Shown here: piece by piece, positions 47,751 to 56,942 of the stretch | Layout of the letters: each line of letters opens with the position of its first letter | Position numbering within the stretch: the stretch's first letter is position 1 | NCBI RefSeq assembly: GCF_000378445.1 | Contig: NZ_KB899697.1 | Span: 62,001-126,000 of the forward strand | Origin: Deinococcus aquatilis DSM 23025 | Lineage (GTDB): Bacteria > Deinococcota > Deinococci > Deinococcales > Deinococcaceae | DNA: 64,000 bases | Reading direction: 5' to 3' | Position numbers and translations under genes: made by a program | The notes under the pieces: model-generated | What the model was told of the DNA's origin: nothing | The model's input: the letters and a program-made list of their open reading frames with translations, nothing else | The model's database searches: none

Positions 47751-48293
47751 ATGAGTGAGCTGCCCCGATGGGAAGTGTTCAAGCAGGACGGCCCCGGCAA
47801 GGTGCATCAGGCGGTGGGCAGCGTCCACGCGGGCGACGGCCAGCACGCCCTGTTTACGGCCCGCAGTGTGTTTGCGCGGCGTCCGGCGGCAGTGAGCCTG
47901 TGGGTGGCCCGTGCCGACCATATCTTTGCGCTGACCAAGCAGGAACTGGACGCCGGAAAAGGTCTGTCCGAGGGGAACGGTGGGACGTTTTATATCTTCG
48001 GCAAGAAGACCAACCGCCGCTCGATGACGTTGGGCGACCATCTGGGCACGCTGGAGGCCAGCAACCCGCAGGCCGCGCTGGAGGCCGCCCGCACCCAGTA
48101 CGGCGACGACCTGTTGGTGTGGTGGCTGGTGCCCGATTCGGCTCTGGTACGAAGCACAGACAGCGCCGAAACGGTGGAAAGCTGGTTTGCCCCGGCCAAA
48201 GACAAAACCTACAAGCAGCAGAGCAGTTACGGCGTGGTGGGCCAGCATGCCAGCGCCCACAAGAAAGCCGTTCGGGGCGGCGACCATGACTGA
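47751..48293 (+). CDS. paaB: Phenylacetyl-CoA epoxidase subunit PaaB, tandem-domain form
   Basis: A 180-aa PaaB, about twice the length of the Escherichia coli protein (about 95 aa). Seen: two PaaB-like units in a row. The first has [21 protein letters not shown], outlined as residues 7-27, then [20 protein letters not shown]; the second has [24 protein letters not shown], outlined as about 98-121, then the PaaB ending [18 protein letters not shown]. PaaB is a structural subunit bridging PaaAC heterodimers. Start set at ATG 47751 because the upstream in-frame ATG lies inside paaA. Its stop overlaps paaC. A duplicated PaaB could replace a PaaB dimer in the complex. Confidence 0.9.
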   Translation: MSELPRWEVFKQDGPGKVHQAVGSVHAGDGQHALFTARSVFARRPAAVSLWVARADHIFALTKQELDAGKGLSEGNGGTFYIFGKKTNRRSMTLGDHLGTLEASNPQAALEAARTQYGDDLLVWWLVPDSALVRSTDSAETVESWFAPAKDKTYKQQSSYGVVGQHASAHKKAVRGGDHD

Positions 48294-49095
48294 GACGACT
48301 GAGATCATGACTGAAACACTGATTCTGACCGAAGCTCTCAAGACTGCCCTGACCGCCCGCTTCACCGCGCTGGCCGACGATGAGATCACGCTATCTCACC
48401 GGGTGGCCGAGTGGACGGGGCACGCGCCGCTGCTGGAAGAAGATATTGCGCTGGCGAACATCGCACAGGACGAACTGGGACACGGCACGCTGTGGCTGGG
48501 GCTGCGGGCCGCGCTGGACGGCAGCAACGCCGACGCTCTGGCCTATCACCGCGACGCTGCCGAGTACCGCAACGTCCCGCTGACCGAACTTCCCAAAGGC
48601 GACTGGGCCTTTACGATGGTGCGCCAGTACCTGTTTGATGCGTGGGAAGTGCTGTGGCTGGACACCGCCCGCCAGAGCAGCTATGTCCCGCTGGCGGAGG
48701 CTGCTGCACAGGCCCTGCGCGAAGAAAAATTCCACCTGCAACATACGGCATTGTGGGTGGAACGCCTCGCGCTGGGCACGCCGGAAAGCACGCGCCGCAT
48801 GCAGGACGCCCTGAATCAGCTCTGGGCCTATGCGCTGGGCCTGTTCGACCCCCTGCCCGCCGAGGCAGATGCGGTGGCTGCTGGCCTGCTGCCCGATGTG
48901 GCCGCCCTGCAAACCCGCTGGCTGGGGCTGGTGCGCGGCCACCTGGAAGGCGTGGGCCTGAGCATTCCCAGTGCCTCTGAACTGTCGGCCTCTCCCCTGC
49001 CCTACAGCCGAAGCCAGCACACCGAGCACCTCGCGCCCCTGCTGGCCGATTTTCAGCGGGTGGCGCGGGAATTTCCCGAATCCCAGGTGTGGTAA
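48286..49095 (+). CDS. paaC: Phenylacetyl-CoA epoxidase structural subunit PaaC
   Basis: A 269-aa ferritin-like subunit that pairs with PaaA. Seen: [12 protein letters not shown] and [11 protein letters not shown], the PaaC counterparts of the PaaA iron motifs, and [12 protein letters not shown]. Known: PaaC scaffolds PaaA and is not itself the oxygenase. Start chosen at 48286, 8 bp inside paaB; an ATG at 48307 is also possible. The stop overlaps the paaD start (TAATG). Confidence 0.95.
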   Translation: MTETTEIMTETLILTEALKTALTARFTALADDEITLSHRVAEWTGHAPLLEEDIALANIAQDELGHGTLWLGLRAALDGSNADALAYHRDAAEYRNVPLTELPKGDWAFTMVRQYLFDAWEVLWLDTARQSSYVPLAEAAAQALREEKFHLQHTALWVERLALGTPESTRRMQDALNQLWAYALGLFDPLPAEADAVAAGLLPDVAALQTRWLGLVRGHLEGVGLSIPSASELSASPLPYSRSQHTEHLAPLLADFQRVAREFPESQVW

Positions 49096-49586
49096 TGACT
49101 GCGCCCTCTGCACAGACCTACTGGGACGCCCTGCGCGGCGTGGCCGATCCCGAAATCCCGGTGGTCAACATCGTGGAAATGGGCATGGTGCGCGGCGTAG
49201 AGATTGGTGAACACGGCGTCCGGGTGCGCTTTACGCCTACCTTTTCCGGTTGCCCCGCCCTGCATGTGATCCGGCAGGGCATCACCGACGCTCTGGCCGC
49301 TGCTGGAGCCGACGCCGTGACCGTGGAAAACGTATTCAGCCCGCCGTGGACAACGGACGACATCACACCCGAAGCCCGCGCCAAGCTGGAAACCTACGGC
49401 ATCGCGCCGCCTGCCCCCAACGGTGAATCCAGCCTGTTCATGACGCTGGAGCCGGAAGCCGTGCGCTGCCCCCGCTGCGGTTCCTTCGACACGCGCATCA
49501 CGGCCTCATTCGGCTCGGCGCTGTGCAAGAGAATGTATGTGTGTCAGGCGTGCAGAGAGCCGTTTGAGGGAATGAAGAGCGTTTAA
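49095..49586 (+). CDS. paaD: PaaD, MIP18/DUF59 and zinc-ribbon protein
   Basis: A 163-aa protein needed for maturation of the phenylacetyl-CoA epoxidase. Seen: an N-terminal DUF59 domain (DPEIPVVNIVEMGMVRGV, TFSGCPALHVI with the conserved Cys, VENVFSPPWTTDDI) and a C-terminal Cys4 zinc ribbon (CPRCGSFDT and CQACREPF). Last gene of the paaABCD block. PaaE, the usual reductase subunit, does not follow; a repeat element and paaZ come next. Confidence 0.95.
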   Translation: MTAPSAQTYWDALRGVADPEIPVVNIVEMGMVRGVEIGEHGVRVRFTPTFSGCPALHVIRQGITDALAAAGADAVTVENVFSPPWTTDDITPEARAKLETYGIAPPAPNGESSLFMTLEPEAVRCPRCGSFDTRITASFGSALCKRMYVCQACREPFEGMKSV

Positions 49587-49587
49587 A

Positions 49588-49788
49588 GCAATCGCGTTGC
49601 TCACTCACCTCCTCAAGGGGGAGGAGCTAAAAGCGCAAACTCTTCCTGAGTTAATACATTTAGCAAAACTCGTTTATAGGCAGTTATTCCTCAGCCTAAA
49701 TCACTTCAAAGAAACAGGATTTGAAGTTTCTCTCCCTCTCCCTTGAGGGGGGAGGGCCGGGGAGGGGGTGAGTGAGCAACGCGATTGC
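49588..49788. mobile_element. MITE-like element with 21-bp perfect terminal inverted repeats
   Basis: Positions 49588-49608 and 49768-49788 are perfect 21-bp inverted repeats (the right end is GTGAGTGAGCAACGCGATTG plus C). A second inverted pair, CCTCAAGGG (49611-49619) and CCCTTGAGG (49740-49748), lies just inside. The 201-bp element has an A+T-rich centre and no gene, and sits one base after the paaD stop. No clear target-site duplication was seen. Known MITEs look like this; the parent transposase is not in the window. Confidence 0.75.
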
Positions 49789-49823
49789 CGTTCTCCCCTT
49801 TCCAACCATCCAAAGGACACCCC

Positions 49824-51890
49824 ATGACCCAATCCCCCACCCAAATTCGCCCCATCCAGGTCGCCTCTTTCATCTCCGGGCAGTGGCACGCCGCAGCGGG
49901 CGGGCAGGAAATCCGCGACGCTTCCTACGGCTTGCCTGTGGCCTACGTGTCGTCTGAGGGCGTGGATTTCGGCGCTGCCCTGCACTACGGGCGCACGGTG
50001 GGCGGGCGCAATCTTCGCCGCACGACCTTTCACGAGCGGGCGCGGATGCTGCGGGCTTTGGCGGTCTATCTGAACGAGCGCAAGGCCGAATTCAACGCCC
50101 TGTCGCACCTGACCGGAGCCACCCGCCGAGACAATCTGGTGGACATTGACGGCGGCATCGGCACGCTGTTCAGCTATTCCAGCATGGCGCGGCGCGATCT
50201 GCCCGACCAGAAATTCTTTGTGGAAGACGACGTGAACCCGCTGGGACGGGGCGGCACGTTTTTCGGGCGGCATGTGTTGGTGCCGCGTGAAGGCGTGGCC
50301 CTGCACATCAACGCCTTCAACTTTCCGGTGTGGGGCATGCTGGAAAAGATCGCGCCGAACCTGATCGCAGGCGTGCCAGCCATCGTCAAACCCGCCTCGC
50401 AAACGTCCTATGTGACCGAAGCGGTGGTGCGGGCCATCCACGAATCGGGCATCCTGCCGGAAGGCGCACTGCAACTGATCTGCGGCTCTACCGGCGACAT
50501 TTTCGACCATCTGGAAGAGCAGGACACCGTGACCTTCACCGGGTCGGCGGCCACCGCCAGCAAACTGAAAGTTCACCCGAATATCGTGCGGCGCGGCGTG
50601 CCCTTCAATACCGAGGCTGACAGCCTGAACTGCATCGTGCTGGGCGAAACCGTGACGCCAGACGCGCCGGAATTTGGCCTGTTCGTGCGCGAGGTGGTCA
50701 ACGAGATGACCAGCAAAGCGGGCCAGAAATGCACCGCCATCCGCCGCGTGATCGTGCCGGAAAACCGGGTGGAAGACGTGGCGGCGGCCATCCGTGAACG
50801 CCTGAGCACCATCACGATGGGCGACCCCTCGCGGGAAGACGTGCGAATGGGGCCACTGGTCGGCACCTCGCAGCGAGACGATGTGGCGGGCGTGCTGGCG
50901 CGGCTGAGTGCCGAAGGTGAGGTACTGGTGGGCGGCGGCCAGCAGGCAGAACTCTTGGGCGGAGATTGGGAAGCGGGCGCATTCCTGGCCCCAGCCCTGC
51001 TGCTGGCCCGCGACCCGCTGAACGCCCACGCCGCGCACGAGCTGGAGGCGTTCGGCCCGGTGGCGACCCTGATGCCCTACACCGGGCTGGACATGGCCGC
51101 CGAACTCGCCCGCATGGGGCGCGGCAGCCTCGCAGGAAGCATCGTGACGCATGACCGCGACGAGGCCCGCGAGCTGTTTTTCGGCATGGCGTCGGCACAC
51201 GGGCGGATTCTGGTCCTCAACCGAGACGACGCGAAGGAGTCAACCGGGCACGGCTCGCCGCTGCCCCAGCTCAAGCACGGCGGCCCCGGACGGGCAGGCG
51301 GCGGCGAGGAGCTGGGCGGTCTGCGGGCCATCAAGCACTACCTTCAGCGCACGGCCCTGCAAGCCGACCCCACCACCATGACCGCCATCACGGGTGAATA
51401 TGTTCGCGGCGCGGCGGTGCGTGAGGACGTGGTTCACCCCTTCCGCAAGAATTTCGAGCAGTTGCAGGTCGGAGACAGCCTGCTGACCCCCCGCCGCACC
51501 GTCACCGAGGCCGACGTGAGCGCCTTCGCGGGCCTGTCGGGAGACCGCTTCTATGCCCACACCGACGATATCGCGGCGCAGGACAGCCTCTTTGGAAAAC
51601 GGGTGGCGCACGGTTACTTTGTGTTGAGTGCAGCGGCGGGCCTGTTCGTTGATCCGGGTGTGGGACCAGTACTGGCAAATTATGGTCTGGAGAATCTGCG
51701 ATTTACCGAGCCAGTGGGCTTTGGCGACACCATCCGCGCCCGCCTGACCGTGCAGAGCAAGACCGCCAAGGAAGCGAAGGAAGGCGAAACCCCTACCGGA
51801 GTGGTGAAATGGCATGTGGACGTGACCAACCAGAATGACGTGCTGGTGGCGACGTACAGCATTCTGACGCTGGTGGCGAGAGGGCAGTAA
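49824..51890 (+). CDS. paaZ: Oxepin-CoA hydrolase / 3-oxo-5,6-dehydrosuberyl-CoA semialdehyde dehydrogenase
   Basis: A 688-aa fusion enzyme of phenylacetate degradation: a MaoC-type hydratase opens oxepin-CoA and an aldehyde dehydrogenase oxidises the aldehyde. Seen: ALDH domain (about 1-525) with [26 protein letters not shown] and the catalytic Cys in [10 protein letters not shown]; MaoC domain (about 540-685) with [19 protein letters not shown] (hydratase Asp/His) and [12 protein letters not shown]. Start at ATG 49824 has AAAGGA upstream; an in-frame ATG at 49785 lies in the repeat element and is rejected. It belongs functionally with paaABCD but is separated from it by the MITE. Confidence 0.96.
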   Translation: MTQSPTQIRPIQVASFISGQWHAAAGGQEIRDASYGLPVAYVSSEGVDFGAALHYGRTVGGRNLRRTTFHERARMLRALAVYLNERKAEFNALSHLTGATRRDNLVDIDGGIGTLFSYSSMARRDLPDQKFFVEDDVNPLGRGGTFFGRHVLVPREGVALHINAFNFPVWGMLEKIAPNLIAGVPAIVKPASQTSYVTEAVVRAIHESGILPEGALQLICGSTGDIFDHLEEQDTVTFTGSAATASKLKVHPNIVRRGVPFNTEADSLNCIVLGETVTPDAPEFGLFVREVVNEMTSKAGQKCTAIRRVIVPENRVEDVAAAIRERLSTITMGDPSREDVRMGPLVGTSQRDDVAGVLARLSAEGEVLVGGGQQAELLGGDWEAGAFLAPALLLARDPLNAHAAHELEAFGPVATLMPYTGLDMAAELARMGRGSLAGSIVTHDRDEARELFFGMASAHGRILVLNRDDAKESTGHGSPLPQLKHGGPGRAGGGEELGGLRAIKHYLQRTALQADPTTMTAITGEYVRGAAVREDVVHPFRKNFEQLQVGDSLLTPRRTVTEADVSAFAGLSGDRFYAHTDDIAAQDSLFGKRVAHGYFVLSAAAGLFVDPGVGPVLANYGLENLRFTEPVGFGDTIRARLTVQSKTAKEAKEGETPTGVVKWHVDVTNQNDVLVATYSILTLVARGQ

Positions 51891-51918
51891 GTGGTGAGTG
51901 GGCAGTGGTGAGTGGGAA
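51891..51918. repeat. Two tandem 14-bp units sharing the GH42 insertion motif
   Basis: GTGGTGAGTGGG-CA (51891-51904) and GTGGTGAGTGGG-AA (51905-51918) directly after the paaZ stop. The same 12-mer is at 41826-41837 inside the GH42 insertion. Confidence 0.75.
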
Positions 51919-51922
51919 AAGC

Positions 51923-51957
51923 AAAAACAGCCGGGGCGAGTGCTTCCGGCTGTTTTT
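51923..51957. terminator. Bidirectional intrinsic terminator
   Basis: A 12-bp stem, AAAAACAGCCGG (51923-51934) with its complement at 51946-51957, ending in a run of five T on both strands. It separates paaZ from the convergent SRPBCC gene. Confidence 0.85.
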
Positions 51958-51977
51958 ATCTTTTGTCGTGTGGGTTC

Positions 51978-52487
51978 TTAGCCTGCTGCCAGATGCGCTT
52001 CCAGTTGGGCGAAAGTGCCCCCGAAGCCCTGCTCTATGTTGGCCCGGAAACCGTCAAACATGGCCTGTTCTTCGGGGGTGGCGTCCAGCGGTGCGCCCTG
52101 CAGGGTCAGGCGGGTCTGGCCGTTTTCTTCGGTGAGGGTCAGGGTGGTCATGACCTGAAGCGGCCAGTGTTCGGAGAAGGGCGCACGCACGATCTGGCCC
52201 TCGGCATCGGCAAAAGCGCTGATAAACACGATGCGCGACGGGGGTTGCAGTTCGCGGAAGATCAGCAGGGCACGCATCACGCCGCCACCCGGCGCGGTCT
52301 GCTCGTAAAAAAAGCTTCCGCCGGGGCGAATGTCGGCACTCACGACGCGCAGGGGCACGCCGGGAGAACCCCACCAGCGGGCCAGATGGTCGGCATCCGT
52401 CCACGCCTGAAAAACCAGTTCACGGGGCGCGTTGAACAGGCGGCTCAAGGCCAGCTCGGGGTGAGCAGTTTCGGTGGGCATCGTCAT
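51978..52487 (-). CDS. AHSA1/SRPBCC domain protein
   Basis: A 169-aa START-like protein of the activator of Hsp90 ATPase C-terminal (AHSA1) group. Seen: SRLFNAPRELVFQAWTDADHLARWWG, outlined as residues about 16-41, DIRPGGSFFYE and a C-terminal helix ending NIEQGFGGTFAQLEAHL. Start at 52487 has AGGAGA upstream and overlaps the ArsR stop (ATGA). Known: ArsR-AHSA1 pairs are widespread; the ligand and reaction are usually unknown. Probably co-regulated by its ArsR partner. Confidence 0.88.
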   Translation of the reverse strand: MTMPTETAHPELALSRLFNAPRELVFQAWTDADHLARWWGSPGVPLRVVSADIRPGGSFFYEQTAPGGGVMRALLIFRELQPPSRIVFISAFADAEGQIVRAPFSEHWPLQVMTTLTLTEENGQTRLTLQGAPLDATPEEQAMFDGFRANIEQGFGGTFAQLEAHLAAG

Positions 52488-52831
52488 AGGTCTTCTCCTT
52501 GCTGCTGGGCCGACATCTCGGCCAGATGTGCTTCCAGACGGTCAAGCCGCCCAGTCCAGAGGCTTTGGAAGGTGGACGCCCAGTCATTAATAGGCTTCAG
52601 CGCCGCCGCATTCAGCGAATACAGTCGCTGCTGGCCCACACCCCTAACCTGCACCAGTTCCACTTCTTTCAATACGCGCAGATGCTTGGAAACGGCGGGC
52701 TGACGCAGTTCCAGGCGTTCGGCCAGATCGTTGACCGACAATTCGCTCCCTGCCAACAGGGTCAAAATCTGGCGGCGTTGCACCTCAGCCACGGCGTTAA
52801 AAACATCCGAGGTGGTGGGTGAGCGGGCCAT
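52484..52831 (-). CDS. ArsR-family winged-helix repressor
   Basis: A 115-aa regulator. Seen: the ArsR fold VFNAVAEVQRRQILTLLAGSE, outlined as residues about 8-28, and the recognition helix LRQPAVSKHLRVLKE, followed by a YSLN wing. No metal-binding CxC motif, so it is not a classical metal sensor. The longer frame starting at 52867 would translate through the operator, so the ATG at 52831 was chosen; TATAAT lies 6 nt before it and no ribosome-binding site is present, pointing to a leaderless mRNA. Confidence 0.9.
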   Translation of the reverse strand: MARSPTTSDVFNAVAEVQRRQILTLLAGSELSVNDLAERLELRQPAVSKHLRVLKEVELVQVRGVGQQRLYSLNAAALKPINDWASTFQSLWTGRLDRLEAHLAEMSAQQQGEDL

Positions 52832-52837
52832 GCAGCT

Positions 52838-52860
52838 ATTATATTCCCATATCGGAATAT
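52838..52860 (-). promoter_or_regulatory. Leaderless promoter with overlapping palindromic operator
   Basis: On the minus strand TATAAT (52838-52843) ends 6 nt before the ArsR ATG. It overlaps the inverted repeat ATATTCC-CATATC-GGAATAT (52841-52860), a typical ArsR-type operator. ArsR binding here would block its own transcription. Confidence 0.75.
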
Positions 52861-52888
52861 AAATCAAGATTGAACTGGGCGACTCGCC

Positions 52889-54091
52889 TCAGACTTTTTC
52901 CCGTCGGCCTGAATTGTGTTCTGTTCGGTGGCCCAATTGGGTTTCCCAGAGAGCCACCAACACCAATACCGCTGTCACCATCAGGCCCAGCAGCACAGGC
53001 GACAGCAACGTCGCCAACCAGAACCCCAGCGTCAGAGCCGCCATGCCCGCCACATGGGTGACAGGAATATGACCAGTGATGACCCGTTTGAACAACAGGT
53101 TGCCCAGCAAAAACAGCAGCGGGCCTCCCAGCACAGCCAGCGCCGTTTTGAGATCAGTGTGACCACTGGGATGGGCCAATATGAATTCGTCGCCCACCGC
53201 TGTCAGGACGATGCCAGCCACGATGGTCAGATGAATGAAGGTATAGGCCACGCGGGCAATTCGGCCCGGATCGTCCGAATGACTGATGCTCTGTGCGCCT
53301 GCCTCGGCATTGGCGACAAAATAAATCCACCACAGGGCCACGCTACCGGCAAACGTGACCGCCAGAGCAGCAAAACTCAGGGGTGTCCAGTCCAGTTCGG
53401 CAAAGGTGGCTCCCGTGACCAGAATGCTTTCGCCCAGCGCGATGATGATGAACAGGCCAGCCCGTTCGGACATATGTTGGCCGCTGATACTCCAGTCGTG
53501 CGTGGTGCTGCGGCCCAGACCAAGAGTCCAGTAGCCCTGAGTCGGCCCGGCGTAATCGATGAACAGTGCCAGCGCCCACAACGCCAGCCGCGCCTCTCCG
53601 TGCGCCACACCGCCTGCCAGCCACAGCAGGCCGCCCAGAATCAGCCAACAGAGAATCCGCGAAAAATTCTGCCGCTGATGACTGTTCCACATGGCCCACA
53701 GCGCAAAGGCGGTTCGGCCCACCTGCATGGCGACGTAAGCGCCCGCAAAGGCCAGACCGCGTGAGCCGAATGCCTCGGGCACGGAGGCCGCCAGCACCAC
53801 ACCAAACAGCATCAGAACAATCAACATCAGGCGCACAGGCCGCGTATCCGGATTGAGCCAGTTGGTGGCCCAGGAGGTATAGACCCACACCCACCAGACC
53901 GCCATCACCAGCATTGCCGTCTGCAGGAGGCCAAGCACCGTGAAATGCTCCAACAGATAATGCGAAATCTGGGTGATCGCAAAAACAAACACCAGATCGA
54001 AGAAAAGTTCCAGGGTAGAAACTCGGCCATCCTCTTCTTTGTCGCGCCGCCGCATCAAAGGTGTCAGGATTTCTGTTACGGAAAGGCTCAT
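52889..54091 (-). CDS. LtrA (low temperature requirement A) family membrane protein
   Basis: A 400-aa membrane protein with about ten hydrophobic helices. Seen: the family start VSTLELFFDLVFVFAITQISHYL (outlined as residues about 19-41), WWVWVYTSWATNWLNPD, and the central SGQHMSERAGLFIIIALGESIL. The name comes from a Listeria cold-growth gene, but the function is unknown. The frame is open up to a GTG at 54184; the ATG at 54091 was chosen because LtrA proteins start about 20-30 residues before ELFFDL. No linked partner. Confidence 0.85.
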   Translation of the reverse strand: MSLSVTEILTPLMRRRDKEEDGRVSTLELFFDLVFVFAITQISHYLLEHFTVLGLLQTAMLVMAVWWVWVYTSWATNWLNPDTRPVRLMLIVLMLFGVVLAASVPEAFGSRGLAFAGAYVAMQVGRTAFALWAMWNSHQRQNFSRILCWLILGGLLWLAGGVAHGEARLALWALALFIDYAGPTQGYWTLGLGRSTTHDWSISGQHMSERAGLFIIIALGESILVTGATFAELDWTPLSFAALAVTFAGSVALWWIYFVANAEAGAQSISHSDDPGRIARVAYTFIHLTIVAGIVLTAVGDEFILAHPSGHTDLKTALAVLGGPLLFLLGNLLFKRVITGHIPVTHVAGMAALTLGFWLATLLSPVLLGLMVTAVLVLVALWETQLGHRTEHNSGRREKV

Positions 54092-54218
54092 CCGACCAGA
54101 ATGAAACCCAGCGGTCAGAAAAGCAAGAATATCCATATGGCACGGCCCTGACAGGTCAGAATAGGGTCCTATACGTTTCAGCACCTTAAGGTTAGCTACG
54201 GCATCATGAATCCTGAAT

Positions 54219-54599
54219 GTGAAGCGTTACCTACAATCCATGCTTCCTTCTTTCGGGCAAGCTGGACTGGTGCCTTCTCCCCTCCCAAGCCGGATTGATT
54301 CCGATGCGCCGCTGCTGCGGGCACTGGCTGGCTATGGTCTAAGCGGCACCGTACCGCACACCACACAGGACCTGGGTGAATGTGTTCGGCCCTTTCTGCC
54401 CCTTCTGTTTACACTGGCCGACCGAGCAGGGGTTGCAGACCGTGAAGCTGTGGTCGCAGCCATGCTGAAAGACGTGCAACAGTGGTGTCACTGCTGGGAA
54501 TCGAGTGGACTTCCCGCCCGCGTCTGGGTGATCGGCGTCGCTCAGAGACATCTACAGCAGAGGCAGTTGAAACGGCCAGCCGAGATGCAGCAGCACTGA
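54219..54599 (+). CDS. Small protein, possibly degenerate ECF sigma-like fragment
   Basis: A 126-aa frame from a GTG at 54219 with no good ribosome-binding site. The order of a helical LPLLFTLADRAGVADREAVVAAML, outlined as residues about 60-83, an aromatic WCHCWE and a basic LPARVWVIGVAQRHLQQRQLKR, outlined as about 97-118, resembles region 2 of ECF sigma factors, where DPxxAEDLVQxVF, then LPxWLYRIARNxxxDxxRR are expected. It lacks region 4. It could equally be an unrelated small protein or not coding. Low certainty. Confidence 0.35.
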   Translation: MKRYLQSMLPSFGQAGLVPSPLPSRIDSDAPLLRALAGYGLSGTVPHTTQDLGECVRPFLPLLFTLADRAGVADREAVVAAMLKDVQQWCHCWESSGLPARVWVIGVAQRHLQQRQLKRPAEMQQH

Positions 54600-54799
54600 C
54601 TCCATACGTGGGCAGACCCGTCCTGCTCGGCCAATCTGTACCTCTTCTCGCGTCGGAGGGGAACAGTTTTGAAGAGGGGGCGTCGTGCCAGCAGAGGTCA
54701 TGGGCCTGAGCCACGATCTGTCCTTACCAGACCTGACAATCTTCCCTGACATCAGCGACGATGCATGACCAACAGAACGCTGCGGTCAGGGTGCCGCAC

Positions 54800-55687
54800 T
54801 CAGAGGGCGACCAGCACGGCAGCCGACCGGGCCGCTGCCTCTGCATGATCGCGCTGCTGCACCACGCCGCCGGGCAAGGCTCTGGTCAGCAGCGCAGGAA
54901 ACAGCGGACTGACGCGCAGTGCCCCGCCCGTGAGCGTGACGGGCAAAGGCCCCACCTGCGCCCGCACCCGCCGTGCCAGTTCCGCCAGAGCCGCTGCCGA
55001 GTCGTGCAGAATCGCCAGAGCTCCGGCATCTCCGGCATCGGCGGCGCGGCCCACGGCGGGAGCGAGGCGAGCAATGGCCGACGCGCCAGGAGTGCCGTAG
55101 GCAAAGGCCCGCAGGCTGTTCCAGTCCAGACCGCCCGTGATGGTCGCTACTTCTCGGGCCAGCACAGAATCAGGGGGGTGGCCCAGGTCCAGCGCGTCGG
55201 TCAGCAGGCGCAGGGCCGCCCGGCCAATGCTGAAGCCGCCGCCCTCGTCGCCCAGCAGGAAACCGCGCCCGCCTGCCCGCACCACGCTGCCACTGGCAGC
55301 CACGTAATAGGCGATGCTGCCCGTGCCCGCATACACCAGAATTCCGGCACCGGGTCGCAGGTGGGCGCGGTAGGCCAGATCGAGGTCGCCTTCCAGTCCG
55401 ACCCGCTCGGGGGCCAGCTTCAGGGCGGCGGCCAACAACCCCTTGACTTCTGCGGCGCGGGCTGAACCTGCGCTCAGTCCAGGCATTCCGGCATGCAGGG
55501 CATCGGGGCGGCCCGGCAGGGCTGCGGCCAGGGCTGCCAGGTTCGCCGCTCCCACTGCCGAAGACAGCAGGGCAGACGTCAGCGGCGGCGTGATGCCCGA
55601 AGCCACCGTGACGCCGCCGCGCACCAATGCCCATTTTGTGCCGCTGCCACCAGCATCCAGGCCCAGCAACAGGGGCGAGCGCGTCAA
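54800..55687 (-). CDS. BadF/BadG-type ATPase, amino-sugar kinase (GlcNAc/MurNAc)
   Basis: A 295-aa kinase of the BadF/BadG/BcrA/BcrD fold. Seen: phosphate-1 loop LLGLDAGGSGTKWAL, VYAGTGSIAYYV, the GRGFLLGDEGGGFSIGRAAL segment and an adenosine-binding TLTGGALRVSPLFPALL. Known: members phosphorylate N-acetylglucosamine, and MurK of clostridia also phosphorylates MurNAc. With MurQ nearby and no PTS, MurNAc kinase activity is plausible; that is inferred. The start appears to be TTG at 55687. Last gene of the minus-strand ABC operon, 63 bp after the second permease. Confidence 0.85.
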   Translation of the reverse strand: MTRSPLLLGLDAGGSGTKWALVRGGVTVASGITPPLTSALLSSAVGAANLAALAAALPGRPDALHAGMPGLSAGSARAAEVKGLLAAALKLAPERVGLEGDLDLAYRAHLRPGAGILVYAGTGSIAYYVAASGSVVRAGGRGFLLGDEGGGFSIGRAALRLLTDALDLGHPPDSVLAREVATITGGLDWNSLRAFAYGTPGASAIARLAPAVGRAADAGDAGALAILHDSAAALAELARRVRAQVGPLPVTLTGGALRVSPLFPALLTRALPGGVVQQRDHAEAAARSAAVLVAL

Positions 55688-55750
55688 GACGTCACCAGGG
55701 CAGTTGTGAGGAAGGACATTTGAGATGCAGTGTAAGCCAAGAAACGCCTG

Positions 55751-56851
55751 CTAGCGGCTCTGCGTGTCGGCAGCATCCCGCAGCGCGTCGCCAAAAAAGT
55801 TGAAGGCCAGCACCGACAGGAAAATCAGCAGGCCCGGAGCCAGCAGCCAGGGCCGCCCCGCCAGCGTCTCGAAGTTGTTGGCTTCCTTGAGCAGGAGTCC
55901 CCAACTGGTCATCGGTTCCTTGATGCCCACACCCAGAAAAGACAGTGTGCTTTCTCCGATGATGTATCCCGGCAGGGCCAGGGTGGCCGACACGATCAGG
56001 AAGGAGCTGAGGTTGGGAATGACGTGGCGCAGGATGACGCGCAGATCGCGTACGCCGAGCGCCTGAGCCGCCGCCACATATTCCAGTTGCCGCGCCGCCA
56101 GCACCTGCCCACGCACCACCCGCGCCACACTGGCCCAGCCGATCAGGGCCAAGACCGCCACGATGCCCGCATACACCCACGTAGACGGCCAGCGGGCCGG
56201 AACCAGCACACTGATGGCGAGCAGGATGGGCAGGCGCGGAAAGCTGAGCAGCACCTCAACGACCCGCTGAATCATGTTGTCGGTGCGGCCCCCGTAATAC
56301 CCGCTGAGGCCGCCCATGATCACACCGATGCCGAAGGAGATCAGCACGCCCAGCACGCCCACCGTCAGGCTGACCTGTCCGCCCACCAGCATCCGCGACA
56401 GCAGATCGCGGCCCAGCAGATCGGTGCCGAGGGGAAAGAAATACTGACCTTCAGGCACGCCGAACAGGTGGACGCTGCCGGGAATGCCCAGCATCCGGTA
56501 GGACTCGCCGCGCACGAACAGGCCGATATATACGGGGTTTTCCCGGTCAACAACATTGGTTCGGGCAAAGGTCACGGGGTCGCGGCCCTGCTTGACGCCG
56601 TAGACGAAGGGCCGGGACAGCTTGCCTTTATGCACGATATGAACGGCCTGCGGGGCCTGATAACTGAAGGCTTCGTGCTGTGTCGTGACCGAGTACGGCG
56701 CGAGAAACGGTGAAAACAGCGTCACGAGGTACAGAATCAGCAGCATCCAGCCGCCCAGAACCCCGAGTTTGGATTTGCGGTAGCGCCGCCAGGCCAACGC
56801 CAGGGGCGAAGGCACCCGCGCCACTTCAGGAGGAGCAACAACCGCCGTCAT
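55751..56851 (-). CDS. Oligopeptide-type ABC transporter permease (DppC/OppC)
   Basis: A 366-aa inner-membrane permease. Seen: the N-terminal RRYRKSKLGVLGGWMLLILYL (outlined as about 22-42), a long extracytoplasmic loop, LGTDLLGRDLLSRMLVGGQVSLTVG, outlined as the family-specific segment, and the EAA loop YVAAAQALGVRDLRVILRHVIPN, outlined as the ATPase contact. Start taken at ATG 56851 rather than a GTG at 56866. Same operon as the DppB gene, 91 bp downstream of it. No ATP-binding gene is present; a shared ATPase elsewhere must power it. Confidence 0.92.
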   Translation of the reverse strand: MTAVVAPPEVARVPSPLALAWRRYRKSKLGVLGGWMLLILYLVTLFSPFLAPYSVTTQHEAFSYQAPQAVHIVHKGKLSRPFVYGVKQGRDPVTFARTNVVDRENPVYIGLFVRGESYRMLGIPGSVHLFGVPEGQYFFPLGTDLLGRDLLSRMLVGGQVSLTVGVLGVLISFGIGVIMGGLSGYYGGRTDNMIQRVVEVLLSFPRLPILLAISVLVPARWPSTWVYAGIVAVLALIGWASVARVVRGQVLAARQLEYVAAAQALGVRDLRVILRHVIPNLSSFLIVSATLALPGYIIGESTLSFLGVGIKEPMTSWGLLLKEANNFETLAGRPWLLAPGLLIFLSVLAFNFFGDALRDAADTQSR

Positions 56852-56942
56852 GGCCGCCCCTTCCACATTCCACGGTCCACGTTCAACTCAGGTCTGTTCC
56901 GGTCCCTTCCCGCATCACACATCACACACCCCACAACAGACA

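Noticed and set aside
49785..49823. Upstream in-frame start for paaZ
   Set aside because: It lies partly in the right terminal repeat of the MITE and lacks a ribosome-binding site. The ATG at 49824 has AAAGGA.
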